Positions 7,494 to 17,436 of a stretch of DNA of 64,000 nucleotides are shown here, piece after piece (the stretch's first letter is position 1; each line of letters opens with the position of its first letter). Source of the stretch: Solirubrobacterales bacterium. Lineage in GTDB: Bacteria; Actinomycetota; Thermoleophilia; Solirubrobacterales; 70-9. The position numbers and the translations under genes are program-made. The notes beneath the pieces are model-generated. The model was not told the DNA's origin and ran no database searches. It was given only the letters and a program-made list of their open reading frames with translations. The stretch lies in NCBI GenBank assembly GCA_020438355.1, contig JAGQUT010000007.1, positions 49,255-113,254 on the forward strand, in the 5' to 3' direction.

Positions 7494-8441
7494 ATGTCAG
7501 AAGATCTCGACAAAGCCGTTGCCACCGTCGTCCGCGACTGCCTGGGAGTCAGGCCGAACGAGAACGTTCTCGTGGTCTGCAACCCCGCCACGCGTGAACT
7601 CGGCGACGCACTCAGGGACGAAGCAGAGACGGTCGGGGCCGAGGCTGTCCTCGCCGTGATGACCGAACGCGAATCCCATGCCGGCGAGCCACCGGCAACT
7701 ATCGCCGAAGCGATGGTTGCAGCCGACGTTCTGCTGGCCCCGACCGTTCAGTCCCTTTCCCACACCGCATCCCGCAAACACGCAACCGAATCCGGCACCA
7801 GAACAGCCACCCTGCCCGGGGCCACCGTCGAGATGCTGGCGAGAGTCATGAGCGACAACATGGAGAACCTCCGTCACCGCGGAGGAAGGGTTGCCGAGCT
7901 GCTCGACCGGGGGACGGAAGCCAGGATCACCTGTGATCACGGCAGCGATCTGAGGCTGGGCCTTCAGGGTCGTGTCGCCATCCCGGATGCCGGGGAGCTG
8001 ACCGAGACGGGCGCATTCGGGAACCTGCCCTGCGGAGAAGGGTTCATCAGTCCCGCAACTGCCGAGGGCACCCTGATCGTCGACGGATCGATCGCCGGGG
8101 TCGGGCTGGTCTCGGAACCGGTTCGACTGACGATCGAGAACGGTCACCTGGTCGACGCGACCGGAGATGACGGAGCGAAGCTGATGGAGCTTCTGACGGT
8201 TCACGGACCCGACGGAACCAACGTTGCAGAACTCGGAATTGGCACCAACGAGAAAGCGATCCTGACCGGAAACATCCTCGAGGACGAGAAGATCCTCGGA
8301 ACCGCCCATGTTGCCTTTGGCGCGTCAGCGGCGATCGGCGGAAACGTCCAGGTACCGGTTCACCTCGACGTCGTTTCGCTGAGACCCGAAGTCACCATCG
8401 ACGACACCCCGGTGGTGCTCGAAGGAAGGTTGCTGGTTTGA
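7494..8441 (+). CDS. Aminopeptidase of the M29 (leucyl aminopeptidase/PepS-like) family
   Basis: A 315-residue protein resembling thermophilic M29 metallo-aminopeptidases and the related NicX dioxygenases. The features seen are an N-terminal Rossmann-like half with ENVLVVCNP, the central CGEGFISPATAEGTLIVDGSI block (its Glu is a metal ligand), then AELGIGTN, LEDEKILGTAHVAFG and the C-terminal VHLDVV, which supply the Glu, His, His and Asp ligands of the dinuclear site. It is shorter than classical M29 enzymes (about 400 residues), so the substrate may differ. Cytoplasmic. The formimidoyltransferase gene follows 16 bp downstream and is probably co-transcribed. Confidence 0.75.
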   Translation: MSEDLDKAVATVVRDCLGVRPNENVLVVCNPATRELGDALRDEAETVGAEAVLAVMTERESHAGEPPATIAEAMVAADVLLAPTVQSLSHTASRKHATESGTRTATLPGATVEMLARVMSDNMENLRHRGGRVAELLDRGTEARITCDHGSDLRLGLQGRVAIPDAGELTETGAFGNLPCGEGFISPATAEGTLIVDGSIAGVGLVSEPVRLTIENGHLVDATGDDGAKLMELLTVHGPDGTNVAELGIGTNEKAILTGNILEDEKILGTAHVAFGASAAIGGNVQVPVHLDVVSLRPEVTIDDTPVVLEGRLLV

Positions 8442-8457
8442 CCTTCCCGGTGTCCTC

Positions 8458-9348
8458 TTGAGTCTGCTCGCCGTCCCCAACGTTTCGGAAGGACGCGACT
8501 TCGCCCGGCTTGACCGTCTCGAAGCAGCGCTCGGCGACGAGGTGACAGTGCTGGACCGCCACACAGACCTCGACCATCACCGTGCCGTATTCACCCTGGC
8601 CGGTCCTGCGGAGACCCTCGCTGGCGCGTTGAGCGGGCTGGCGGGATCAGCCACCGTCGAGATCGACATGACCGCCTGGCAGGGCCTCCACCCGGCGATC
8701 GGAGCGCTCGATGTCTGCCCGGTGGTGTGGCTCAGCGAGCGGCGCCGGGAGATGGCAAGCGAGGTCGCGGTCGAGGTGGCCGAATCGATCGGAGCGATGG
8801 GTGTCCCCGTGTTTCTTTACGGCGATCTGGCCACCGGTGCGGACCGCCGCGAGCGTGCGTACTTTCGCGCGGGCGGCCTGGATTCCCTATGGCAACGGAT
8901 GACCTCCGGGGCACTTAAGCCCGATTACGGCCCGGAACAGCCTCATCCCACCGCGGGAGCGACGCTGGTTACCGCCCGGGCACCCCTGGCCGCGTTCAAC
9001 CTCGAACTCGCGACCGACGACGTCGGGACGGCAAGGGAAATCGCTGCCGCGATCAGGGAGAGTCCCGAGGGCGGAATCCCTGGCGTCAGGGCGATCGGAC
9101 TCGGGCTTTCGACCGGACGTGCGCAGGTCTCGACCAATGTGCATGACCCGATCGCGATGCCACTGAGCGAGATCGTCGCATCCGTCCAGGAGCAGGCTGC
9201 AATGCGCGGAACCTCGGTGGTAGAGGCGGAACTGATCGGCCTGATTCCCGAAGCTGCGATGGAGGACTACCCGGAAGAGGTTCCGATAAGGGATTTCGAT
9301 CCCGCCTTCCACGTGATCGAGCGCCGTCTGAAGCCTCCCAACCGATAA
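8458..9348 (+). CDS. ftcD: Glutamate formimidoyltransferase (FTCD N-terminal type)
   Basis: 296 residues matching the formiminotransferase part of FTCD, without a cyclodeaminase domain. Diagnostic parts are the N-terminal AVPNVSEGRD, the DRHTDLDHHRAVFTLAG segment holding the catalytic His region, VPVFLYGDLATG..R, and the C-terminal GIPGVRAIGLGL followed by QVSTNVHDP. The enzyme moves a formimino group between N-formimino-glutamate and tetrahydrofolate and so feeds one-carbon metabolism, usually in histidine breakdown; no hut genes lie nearby. The start is a TTG with no good Shine-Dalgarno; the reading begins with LLAVPNVSEG, as in the family, so it fits. Confidence 0.85.
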   Translation: MSLLAVPNVSEGRDFARLDRLEAALGDEVTVLDRHTDLDHHRAVFTLAGPAETLAGALSGLAGSATVEIDMTAWQGLHPAIGALDVCPVVWLSERRREMASEVAVEVAESIGAMGVPVFLYGDLATGADRRERAYFRAGGLDSLWQRMTSGALKPDYGPEQPHPTAGATLVTARAPLAAFNLELATDDVGTAREIAAAIRESPEGGIPGVRAIGLGLSTGRAQVSTNVHDPIAMPLSEIVASVQEQAAMRGTSVVEAELIGLIPEAAMEDYPEEVPIRDFDPAFHVIERRLKPPNR

Positions 9349-9351
9349 GTT
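9346..9351 (+). promoter_or_regulatory. -10-like element before the GTG of the small membrane protein
   Basis: TAAGTT ends 6 nt before the GTG at 9358 and overlaps the ftcD stop codon. It could start a leaderless transcript inside the gene cluster. Confidence 0.35.
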
Positions 9352-9357
9352 TCGACC

Positions 9358-9726
9358 GTGGCACAGACCAAGAAGAAGCGCACCCGGAAAAAGCGCGGCA
9401 CCCAGGCCGGAAACGTCGACACGTCGAAGCGTTCGAGGCCCCGCTCGCGGGCGGAAGCCCGGAACCAGGCCCGCTCCGGCGGTCGGAGCCGGTCGATGCA
9501 GAAGGGTGACAATCCGCCGACCTGGCGGGGAGCATCTTTCCGCGGACTGATCGCCTCGGGCATCTTCGTGATCCTGTTGATTCTGCTCTTCGGTCGCCCG
9601 CTCGGTTCGTCACTGATTATCGGGTTTGTGATGCTGGTCTTCTACATTCCGGCCGGCTACTACATGGATCTGTTCCTCTGGCGCAGAAGAGAACGTCAGC
9701 GGATCCGCGCCAAGAGCGGAGGCTGA
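9358..9726 (+). CDS. Small membrane protein with basic N-terminus, hypothetical
   Basis: 122 residues. The first 55 or so are extremely rich in Lys and Arg (TKKKRTRKKRG) and probably disordered. Two transmembrane helices follow (LIASGIFVILLILLFG and SLIIGFVMLVFYIPAGYYM), then a short basic tail. The topology resembles small actinobacterial division or membrane proteins, but there is no recognisable family motif, so no function is given. It lies between ftcD and the MBL-hydrolase gene with 9 bp and 2 bp spacing, so it probably shares their transcript. Confidence 0.7.
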   Translation: MAQTKKKRTRKKRGTQAGNVDTSKRSRPRSRAEARNQARSGGRSRSMQKGDNPPTWRGASFRGLIASGIFVILLILLFGRPLGSSLIIGFVMLVFYIPAGYYMDLFLWRRRERQRIRAKSGG

Positions 9727-9728
9727 AG

Positions 9729-10376
9729 TTGGCCGGGCTCGAGGTAATCGGAACCACGGTCGGGCCAGTCGCCGAAAACTCATATCTGGTCTTCGCCGAA
9801 GGAACCGGGAAGGCGCTCCTCGTGGATCCAGGGGATGAGCCCGACCGGCTGATGCAGCCCCTGGCCGAGAGGGATCTCGAACTTGAAGCGATCCTGCTGA
9901 CGCACTGCCACTTCGACCACATCGGTGCGGTGGCGCCAATCGCCCGGGCGACCGGTGCTCCGGTCTACTGTCCGTTGATCGAGGTGCCGATCCTCGCCGA
10001 CGTGATGGCTTACGTGCCATGGCCCGGCATTGGCCCCTACGAGAGCTATGACGCCGACCACACCGTCGAGGGTGGAGAACACCTTTCGCTGGCGGGCATG
10101 GAGATCGACGTGCTGTTCACTCCGGGCCACAGCCCGGGCCATGTCACCTACTCGATCCCCGATGCCGGGTTGCTGTTCTCGGGCGACGTGCTCTTCCAGG
10201 GCTCGGTCGGCAGAGTCGACCTGCCGGGGGGAGACTGGGACACCCTTCTCGAATCGATCCGGATGCTGATCACGACCTTCCCCGGTGAGACCCAGGTCCT
10301 GCCGGGGCACATGGGAGTGACCACGCTGGGGGCCGAACTGGCCACCAATCCATTCCTGACCGAGATTCCGAGGTAG
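9729..10376 (+). CDS. MBL-fold metallo-hydrolase (glyoxalase II-like)
   Basis: 215 residues with the complete metallo-beta-lactamase signature THCHFDHIG (residues 57-65), a second His in TPGHSPGH, the bridging Asp in FSGDVLF and the last His in VLPGHMG. This is the ligand set of a dinuclear Zn/Fe hydrolase of the glyoxalase II/RNase Z superfamily. Length and motif spacing fit the short glyoxalase II-like group found beside hisS in many bacteria. The substrate may be a glutathione- or mycothiol-thioester but is not shown. TTG start with GGAGG 6-7 nt upstream. hisS follows after 6 bp. Confidence 0.85.
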   Translation: MAGLEVIGTTVGPVAENSYLVFAEGTGKALLVDPGDEPDRLMQPLAERDLELEAILLTHCHFDHIGAVAPIARATGAPVYCPLIEVPILADVMAYVPWPGIGPYESYDADHTVEGGEHLSLAGMEIDVLFTPGHSPGHVTYSIPDAGLLFSGDVLFQGSVGRVDLPGGDWDTLLESIRMLITTFPGETQVLPGHMGVTTLGAELATNPFLTEIPR

Positions 10377-10382
10377 GCGAGA

Positions 10383-11618
10383 GTGGCCGAGAAGTTCAAG
10401 GCTCCCCGCGGCACCTTCGACGTGCTGCCGGAGCAGTCAGCCCAGCGGGAGCGGGTACATCAGGCCGCCCGCGAGATCTTCGGGCTGGCCGGCTACCGGT
10501 TCATCATGACGCCCGCCTTCGAGGAAACCGCCCTTTTTGAGAGGGGAGTGGGGAAATCGACCGACATCGTCCGGAAGGAAATGTTCACCTTCGAGGACAA
10601 GGGCGAGAGGTCACTGACCCTCCGTCCCGAAGGCACGGCGCCCATCTGCCGGGCATACGTCGAACACGGCATGCACAAGTGGCCGCAGCCGGTGAAGCTC
10701 TTCTACGCGGGACCGTTCTTCCGTCACGAGCGTCCGCAGGCCGGGCGATACCGGCAGTTCAACCAGATCGGGGCAGAAGCGATCGGTTCCGCCTCGCCAC
10801 TGGCCGACGTCGAGGTGATCACTCTGATCAGCGACCTGATCGAGGAGCTGGGCGTGCCCGGGGTCGAGCTTAGACTCGGGAGCCTCGGATCGCTTGACGC
10901 GCGGACGACCTACCTGGAGGAACTCAAGGCCCACCTTCGCTCCCGCGACGATGAACTCTCGGATGACGTGAAGGAACGGATCGAGATCAATCCACTCCGG
11001 GCCTTCGATTCCGATCACGAAGGAACCAGGAGCGTCATGGCCGATGCCCCGCAGCTGCTCGATTTCCTCTCCGACGAGGACGCCGAGCACTTCGAGCAGG
11101 TCAAGTCACTACTCGGCGCCGCTTCCGTCGAGTTCACGATCGATCCCACCCTTGTCCGGGGCCTCGACTACTACACCCGAACGATCTTCTCCTTCGTCTG
11201 CGACCGGCTCGGCGCACAGTCCGAGATCGGCGGCGGAGGCCGCTACGACGGACTGATCGAGCAGCTCGGTGGTCCCCCGACTCCGGCGGTCGGCTGGGCG
11301 GCCGGGATCGAGCGGATCCTGCTCGCGCTCGACGAGGACGTGACTTCAGCCGGCATGGACCTGTTCGTAGTAGTGCCCGACCCGGGCCTGACAACCAAGG
11401 CCGTCGCCCTGGTTTCGGAGCTCCGCCATCACGGCCTCGCGGTTGAAATGGATCTCGCCGGACGAAGCGTGAAAGGCCAGTTCAAGCAGGCCGACCGGGT
11501 CGGAGCTGCTCACACCCTCATCCTGGAGCCAGGCGGTACCGCGTCACTGAAGAACATGGAGACCGGTGACCAGCAGACCGTAGACCCCAAGGACGTAGCC
11601 AACCTGATTCGCCCCTGA
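10383..11618 (+). CDS. hisS: Histidyl-tRNA synthetase
   Basis: A 411-residue class II synthetase. It begins KAPRGTFDVLPEQ, the typical HisRS start; motif 2 is in FYAGPFFRHERPQAGRYRQF. The His-specific motifs LVRGLDYYTRTIF and the SEIGGGGRYDGL loop are intact, and motif 3 lies in VGWAAGIERILLAL. A C-terminal anticodon-binding domain (about residues 325-411) begins near LFVVVPDPG. It charges tRNA-His in the cytoplasm. GTG start chosen from the family N-terminus. It is preceded by the MBL-hydrolase gene with a 6-bp gap and followed by a gene with its own Shine-Dalgarno. Confidence 0.97.
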   Translation: MAEKFKAPRGTFDVLPEQSAQRERVHQAAREIFGLAGYRFIMTPAFEETALFERGVGKSTDIVRKEMFTFEDKGERSLTLRPEGTAPICRAYVEHGMHKWPQPVKLFYAGPFFRHERPQAGRYRQFNQIGAEAIGSASPLADVEVITLISDLIEELGVPGVELRLGSLGSLDARTTYLEELKAHLRSRDDELSDDVKERIEINPLRAFDSDHEGTRSVMADAPQLLDFLSDEDAEHFEQVKSLLGAASVEFTIDPTLVRGLDYYTRTIFSFVCDRLGAQSEIGGGGRYDGLIEQLGGPPTPAVGWAAGIERILLALDEDVTSAGMDLFVVVPDPGLTTKAVALVSELRHHGLAVEMDLAGRSVKGQFKQADRVGAAHTLILEPGGTASLKNMETGDQQTVDPKDVANLIRP

Positions 11619-11723
11619 GGGTGCCGGAGTGCGCGGCGCTCCTTGACCTTCAGGGTGTTCCCGCCATACGATCCGTTCCAACGGGCTGACACTGGGGAGG
11701 CCCGACCGAACGGAGGATTGAGG

Positions 11724-13151
11724 ATGAAGGCGTTTCTGGCGGGGGCGATCGCCCTGATTGCGGTGCTGCTGGTACCGGCGGCTGCCAACGCGGTGACCAT
11801 CAACGTGAACACGACGGTCGACGAGTACGGCACGGGAACCAACTGTTCGCTCAGGGAGGCAATCACCGCGGCTCAGACCAACTCCAGCTTCGGTGGATGC
11901 CCGGCCGGATTCGCATCCGACGAGATCCTTCTTCCGGGAGGCGATTACCTCATCACCCGCGCGGGTGCCGAAGAGGACACGAACGCGACCGGTGACTTCG
12001 ACGTCACCGGGACCAATCCTCTCGAGATCCGTGCCGCGGGACCGAATGACCGGGTGATCATCGACGGCAACGACCTTGACCGGATCTTCCACAAGACTTC
12101 GACCGGTGACCTGAAGCTGACCGCGCTCCGGGTGACAAACGGAAAGCTGACGGCGATCGAAGATGGTGGCGGAGTTCTGGCCGGGGTCGGGCTCACCAGC
12201 CTGGAGGACGTGACCGTTGACAACAGCGAGTCTGCAATCGGGGGAGGTGGAATCGCGAACTACGCACAGCTCCTGCTCGTCAACAGCACGGTTTCCAGCA
12301 ACAGCGCGGACGGCAACGGAGGCGGTCTCTACCTGACCGGCGGAACATCCACAACCGTACGAAGCTCGACCATCTTCGCCAACAAGGCCGATGCGAACGA
12401 TGACGGAAACGGCTACGGAGGTGGCCTCGCTGACACCGGCGGGTCAGTCAGCTTCACCAACGTCCTGAACGCTTCCAACACCGGCACCGCAACGCTGCCG
12501 GCCAACGACGCGAACGACTGTTACAGCGGACCGAGTTTCTTCCCGAGATTCTCGCTGCAGACCCAGGCCTTCGGGCCCCTGGACTGTCTGGTCGGGTTCA
12601 ACCCGGGCACAAACGTCCTGGCAGGCAATCCGGGAGTTGACCCGATCCTCTCCTACAACGGTGGCCAGACTCCGACCCACGCGCTCCTGCCCGGTTCCCC
12701 GGCGATTGGCGCCGGAGGGGTCAACCCTCCAGATGAGTGCCCCGGAGTGGACCAGAACGGATACGGCCGGCCCGCCGGACAATGCGACATCGGTGCGGTC
12801 CAGTTCAAGCCGGAACCGAAGCTGAAGATAACGGCTGTCAAACCGGGCAAGAAGGTCATCAAGCGAGGCAAGGCACGGGTAATCACCCTGGTCGTCAGAA
12901 ACTCCGGCACCGGACCTGCGAACGCCACCAAGGCCTGCCTGGTCCTGACCAAAGCAGCCAGGAAGGGTCTCAGGGTGAAGGGCAAGACCTGCAGGAACCT
13001 CGGCAAGGTCGGAGTCTCGGCGACCAAACGGGCGAAGATCAAGCTGGTCGCCAAGGGATCCGCCCGCAAGAAGGCCTACACCGTCAAGGCCACCGCCAAG
13101 GCGACCGGCACGGCGAAGGTGACCCGCTCGTTCAAGGTGCGAGTCAGGTAG
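11724..13151 (+). CDS. Secreted CSLREA-domain right-handed beta-helix protein with CARDB/DUF11-like tail
   Basis: 475 residues starting at the ATG that has GGAGG 8 nt upstream. The signal peptide is MKAFLAGAIALIAVLLVPAA...ANA. It is followed at once by the CSLREA motif block (TVDEYGTGTNCSLREAITAA), then by parallel beta-helix-like repeats rich in Asn and Gly (NSTVSSNSADGNGGGLYL), and a choice-of-anchor segment GGQTPTHALLPGSPAIGAG. The last 110 residues, from LKITAVKPGKK, look like an Ig-like CARDB/DUF11 domain, very rich in Lys. Exported; probably cell-surface or extracellular. Beta-helix proteins of this kind often bind or cut polysaccharide, but no catalytic residues can be named. It is an accessory gene between the two synthetase genes hisS and aspS. 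Confidence 0.8.
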   Translation: MKAFLAGAIALIAVLLVPAAANAVTINVNTTVDEYGTGTNCSLREAITAAQTNSSFGGCPAGFASDEILLPGGDYLITRAGAEEDTNATGDFDVTGTNPLEIRAAGPNDRVIIDGNDLDRIFHKTSTGDLKLTALRVTNGKLTAIEDGGGVLAGVGLTSLEDVTVDNSESAIGGGGIANYAQLLLVNSTVSSNSADGNGGGLYLTGGTSTTVRSSTIFANKADANDDGNGYGGGLADTGGSVSFTNVLNASNTGTATLPANDANDCYSGPSFFPRFSLQTQAFGPLDCLVGFNPGTNVLAGNPGVDPILSYNGGQTPTHALLPGSPAIGAGGVNPPDECPGVDQNGYGRPAGQCDIGAVQFKPEPKLKITAVKPGKKVIKRGKARVITLVVRNSGTGPANATKACLVLTKAARKGLRVKGKTCRNLGKVGVSATKRAKIKLVAKGSARKKAYTVKATAKATGTAKVTRSFKVRVR

Positions 13152-13166
13152 CTCTCCTGTCTGAAA

Positions 13167-13199
13167 CGGTCCGGTCCGCTCCGGTGACAGGCCGGACCG
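13167..13199 (+). terminator. Possible terminator hairpin after the CSLREA gene
   Basis: CGGTCCGG (13167-13174) pairs perfectly with CCGGACCG (13192-13199) around a 17-nt loop. No U tract follows, so intrinsic termination is uncertain. Confidence 0.35.
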
Positions 13200-13235
13200 G
13201 ATCGGGCTGGCGTTTCCTGAAAGACTGGCGCCTCG

Positions 13236-15035
13236 ATGAACGACGCGCCTGAACTCAATCCGAATTCGTATCGCGACACCTGGTGCGGCCAGGTTCTGGG
13301 TGACAAGGTCGGCGGCCCCGTGCGGCTGTCGGGCTGGGTCCACCGTCGTCGCGACCATGGCGGGCTGATCTTCATCGACCTTCGCGACCGGACCGGTCTG
13401 GTGCAGCTCGTCTTCAATCCCGACGAAGCGGGGGGAGCCCATGAACTCGGCCATTCACTTCGCTCCGAATATGTGATCACGGTATCCGGCGATGTCGTGA
13501 CCCGATCTGACGAGACCGTAAATCCGGACCTCCCGACCGGCGAGTTCGAAGTGCGGGTCAAGGAGGCAGAGATCCTGGCCGAGTCCGACACTCCCCCCTT
13601 CGAGATCGAGGGCTTTCACGGGGAAGTTGGCGAAGAGACCAGGCTCAAACACCGCTACCTGGACCTTCGCCGGGACCAGATGCAGAAGGCGATCAAGCTT
13701 CGCCACCGCCTGACCACCTCGATGAGGACTTTCCTCGACGCCGAAGGGTTCCTCGAGATCGAAACCCCGATCCTCACACTCTCGACGCCTGAAGGAGCGC
13801 GTGACTTCCTGGTGCCATCGAGGCTTCAGCGCGGCTCGTTCTACGCCCTTCCGCAGTCCCCCCAGCTCTTCAAGCAGCTGCTGATGGTCTCCGGCTTCGA
13901 GCGCTACTTCCAGATCGCCCGCTGCTTCCGTGACGAAGACCTCAGGGCCGACCGTCAACCCGATTTCACCCAGCTCGACATCGAAATGAGCTTCGTTGAC
14001 GGCGAAGACGTGATCGGCGTGAACGAGCGGCTGATCCAGCACGTACTGGCCGAGATGGGCGTCGAAGTCGAGATCCCCTTCCAGCGCATGTGTTACGACG
14101 AGGCGATCGGACGTTTCGGGTCAGACAAGCCCGACCTCCGTTACGGCTACGAGCTCAAGGACCTGACCGGGATCCTCCGCGGCACCGGCTTCAAGGCATT
14201 CGGTGGCGTGATCGAGAGCGGCGGCCAGGTCAAGGGCATCAACTTCGGCCAGCGAGACCTCTCAAGGGCCCAGCTGGACGGGCTGATCGATGACGCCAAG
14301 GAACTCGGTGCCAAGGGTCTCGTCTGGGCCTTCAGGGAGGGAGACGGCTGGCGGGCACCGATCGCGAAGTTCCTGTCGGAGGATGAACTCAGGCAGCTGA
14401 ACGAAACCATGGAGGCGGACGAAGGCGACCTGATGCTGGTTGCGGCGGACACCCCGTCGATGGTCGCCGCGATTCTCGGTGGCCTTCGGACCCGACTCGC
14501 TGAACGTTGGGACCTGATCCCTCACGATGCCGGGAACCGCTTCTGCTGGATCGTCGACTGGCCACTCTTCGAGTTCAACGATGAGGAAGACCGATGGGAC
14601 GCGCTCCATCACCCCTTCACCGCACCCGCGGGCGAGTTCGATCCCGAAAATCCTGGCGAGGCCCGGGCGCAGGCCTACGACCTCGTCTGGAACGGGGTGG
14701 AGATCGGCGGTGGATCGATCCGCATCAGCCGGCCCGAGCTCCAGTCACAGATTTTCAGGGCGCTTGGGATCTCCGACGAGGAGGCGGCCGACCGCTTTGG
14801 ATTCCTTCTCGAAGCCCTCAAATACGGAGCACCTCCGCACGGAGGCATCGCCTACGGAGTCGATCGCTTCGCGGCGCTGCTCGCTGGAGTCGAGTCGATC
14901 CGGGACGTGATCGCCTTCCCGAAAACCGCCTCGGGCGGGGATCCGCTCACCGGCGCTCCGGCACCGGTCGATGACATCCAGCTTCGCGACGTCGGGGTGG
15001 AGCTTCGAAACAAGAAGCTCCCCGGACAGGGCTAG
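13236..15035 (+). CDS. aspS: Aspartyl-tRNA synthetase (bacterial type)
   Basis: 599 residues. An OB-fold anticodon-binding domain comes first (VRLSGWVHRRRDHGGLIFIDLRDRTG, about residues 28-53). The class II core then has motif 1 (FLEIETPIL), the GARDFLVPSR and ALPQSPQLFKQ segments, motif 2 (FQIARCFRDEDLRADRQPDFTQLD) and motif 3 (GIAYGVDRFAALL). A GAD insertion of about 120 residues in the middle marks it as the bacterial form. It charges tRNA-Asp; whether it also mischarges tRNA-Asn cannot be decided here. It begins with an ATG and no clear Shine-Dalgarno. A small gene follows 9 bp after it. Confidence 0.97.
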   Translation: MNDAPELNPNSYRDTWCGQVLGDKVGGPVRLSGWVHRRRDHGGLIFIDLRDRTGLVQLVFNPDEAGGAHELGHSLRSEYVITVSGDVVTRSDETVNPDLPTGEFEVRVKEAEILAESDTPPFEIEGFHGEVGEETRLKHRYLDLRRDQMQKAIKLRHRLTTSMRTFLDAEGFLEIETPILTLSTPEGARDFLVPSRLQRGSFYALPQSPQLFKQLLMVSGFERYFQIARCFRDEDLRADRQPDFTQLDIEMSFVDGEDVIGVNERLIQHVLAEMGVEVEIPFQRMCYDEAIGRFGSDKPDLRYGYELKDLTGILRGTGFKAFGGVIESGGQVKGINFGQRDLSRAQLDGLIDDAKELGAKGLVWAFREGDGWRAPIAKFLSEDELRQLNETMEADEGDLMLVAADTPSMVAAILGGLRTRLAERWDLIPHDAGNRFCWIVDWPLFEFNDEEDRWDALHHPFTAPAGEFDPENPGEARAQAYDLVWNGVEIGGGSIRISRPELQSQIFRALGISDEEAADRFGFLLEALKYGAPPHGGIAYGVDRFAALLAGVESIRDVIAFPKTASGGDPLTGAPAPVDDIQLRDVGVELRNKKLPGQG

Positions 15036-15044
15036 CCGGGCATC

Positions 15045-15332
15045 ATGAGCTTCTTCGATCGCTTCAAGGACAAGGTGAAGTCGATCGGTGACGGCTCCGG
15101 CAAGATCCACATCGGGGACCCGCGCTTCGACGAGTGGGAGTCGGTCCGGGAGTTCGAGGACCTGGATACCGCGCTCGCCTGGAGGGACATCCTTCGCGAG
15201 AACGGACTGCCCGCCGAACTGACCTCGGACTGGGAGCTCGACCATTTCAACCGCGGGGACATCCACCTGCAGGTTCCGCCCGGCATGTGGTCAGAAGCCG
15301 AAGAGCTGGTCTCCGGCCTCGACCTGGAGTAG
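15045..15332 (+). CDS. Small DUF2007-like protein
   Basis: 95 residues, soluble. The core EWESVREFEDLDTALAWRDILRENGLPAEL resembles the short DUF2007 'signal transducing' domain, in which a strand-helix unit ends in a conserved small hydrophobic core, with QVPPGMWSEAEELV at the end. The N-terminus FDRFKDKVKSIG is a basic amphipathic helix. Function unknown. It is 9 bp downstream of aspS and very likely co-transcribed with it. Confidence 0.7.
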   Translation: MSFFDRFKDKVKSIGDGSGKIHIGDPRFDEWESVREFEDLDTALAWRDILRENGLPAELTSDWELDHFNRGDIHLQVPPGMWSEAEELVSGLDLE

Positions 15333-15338
15333 AAGGGG

Positions 15339-15377
15339 CGATCCGCTCTCCGGCGGATCGCAACGGGAACCCGCCGG
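15339..15377 (+). other. Overlapping alternative hairpins downstream of the small gene
   Basis: CGATCCGC (15339-15346) pairs with GCGGATCG (15353-15360). Alternatively CCGGCGG (15350-15356) pairs with CCGCCGG (15371-15377). The two stems cannot form together. No U tract follows; the downstream sequence is A-rich. Confidence 0.4.
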
Positions 15378-15630
15378 CCCAAAGAAAAAGGGGATGGATG
15401 GGCCGACTCTGTCGGTTGAGGTACACGGAGTGGTAGGTTGGTATCGAGGCTCGAACCTGTTCGTTAGTCGTCTCGTAAATTGACCCAACATCAACGGCAC
15501 GGGAGCTGATTTCGACGTCCCCCGCGGGATGAAGATAGGCACCCACCTATTTATTTAGGGATCAATGCCGGAGGCGGCGACGGCAGGTTGGGGCCTCTTT
15601 TCTTTCAGCAGGAAGTCAAGGAAGGCTCGG
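15378..15630 (+). other. Intergenic leader before the NHL-collagen gene
   Basis: No gene is supported. There is an A+T-rich patch at 15535-15560 (ATAGG-N6-CCTAT, then tttattta) that could hold a promoter, and a GCCG...CGGC stem around 15567-15584. An in-frame ATG at 15565 would lengthen the next protein by 22 residues ahead of its signal peptide and is judged less likely. I could not match this leader to a known riboswitch. Confidence 0.4.
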
Positions 15631-17424
<1,794 letters not shown>

Positions 17425-17436
17425 GCAGCGCTTGAG

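Noticed and set aside
15449..15460. CGAACCTGTTCG as a second LexA box
   Set aside because: The half sites are separated by 2 bases instead of the 4 required, and no SOS gene follows.
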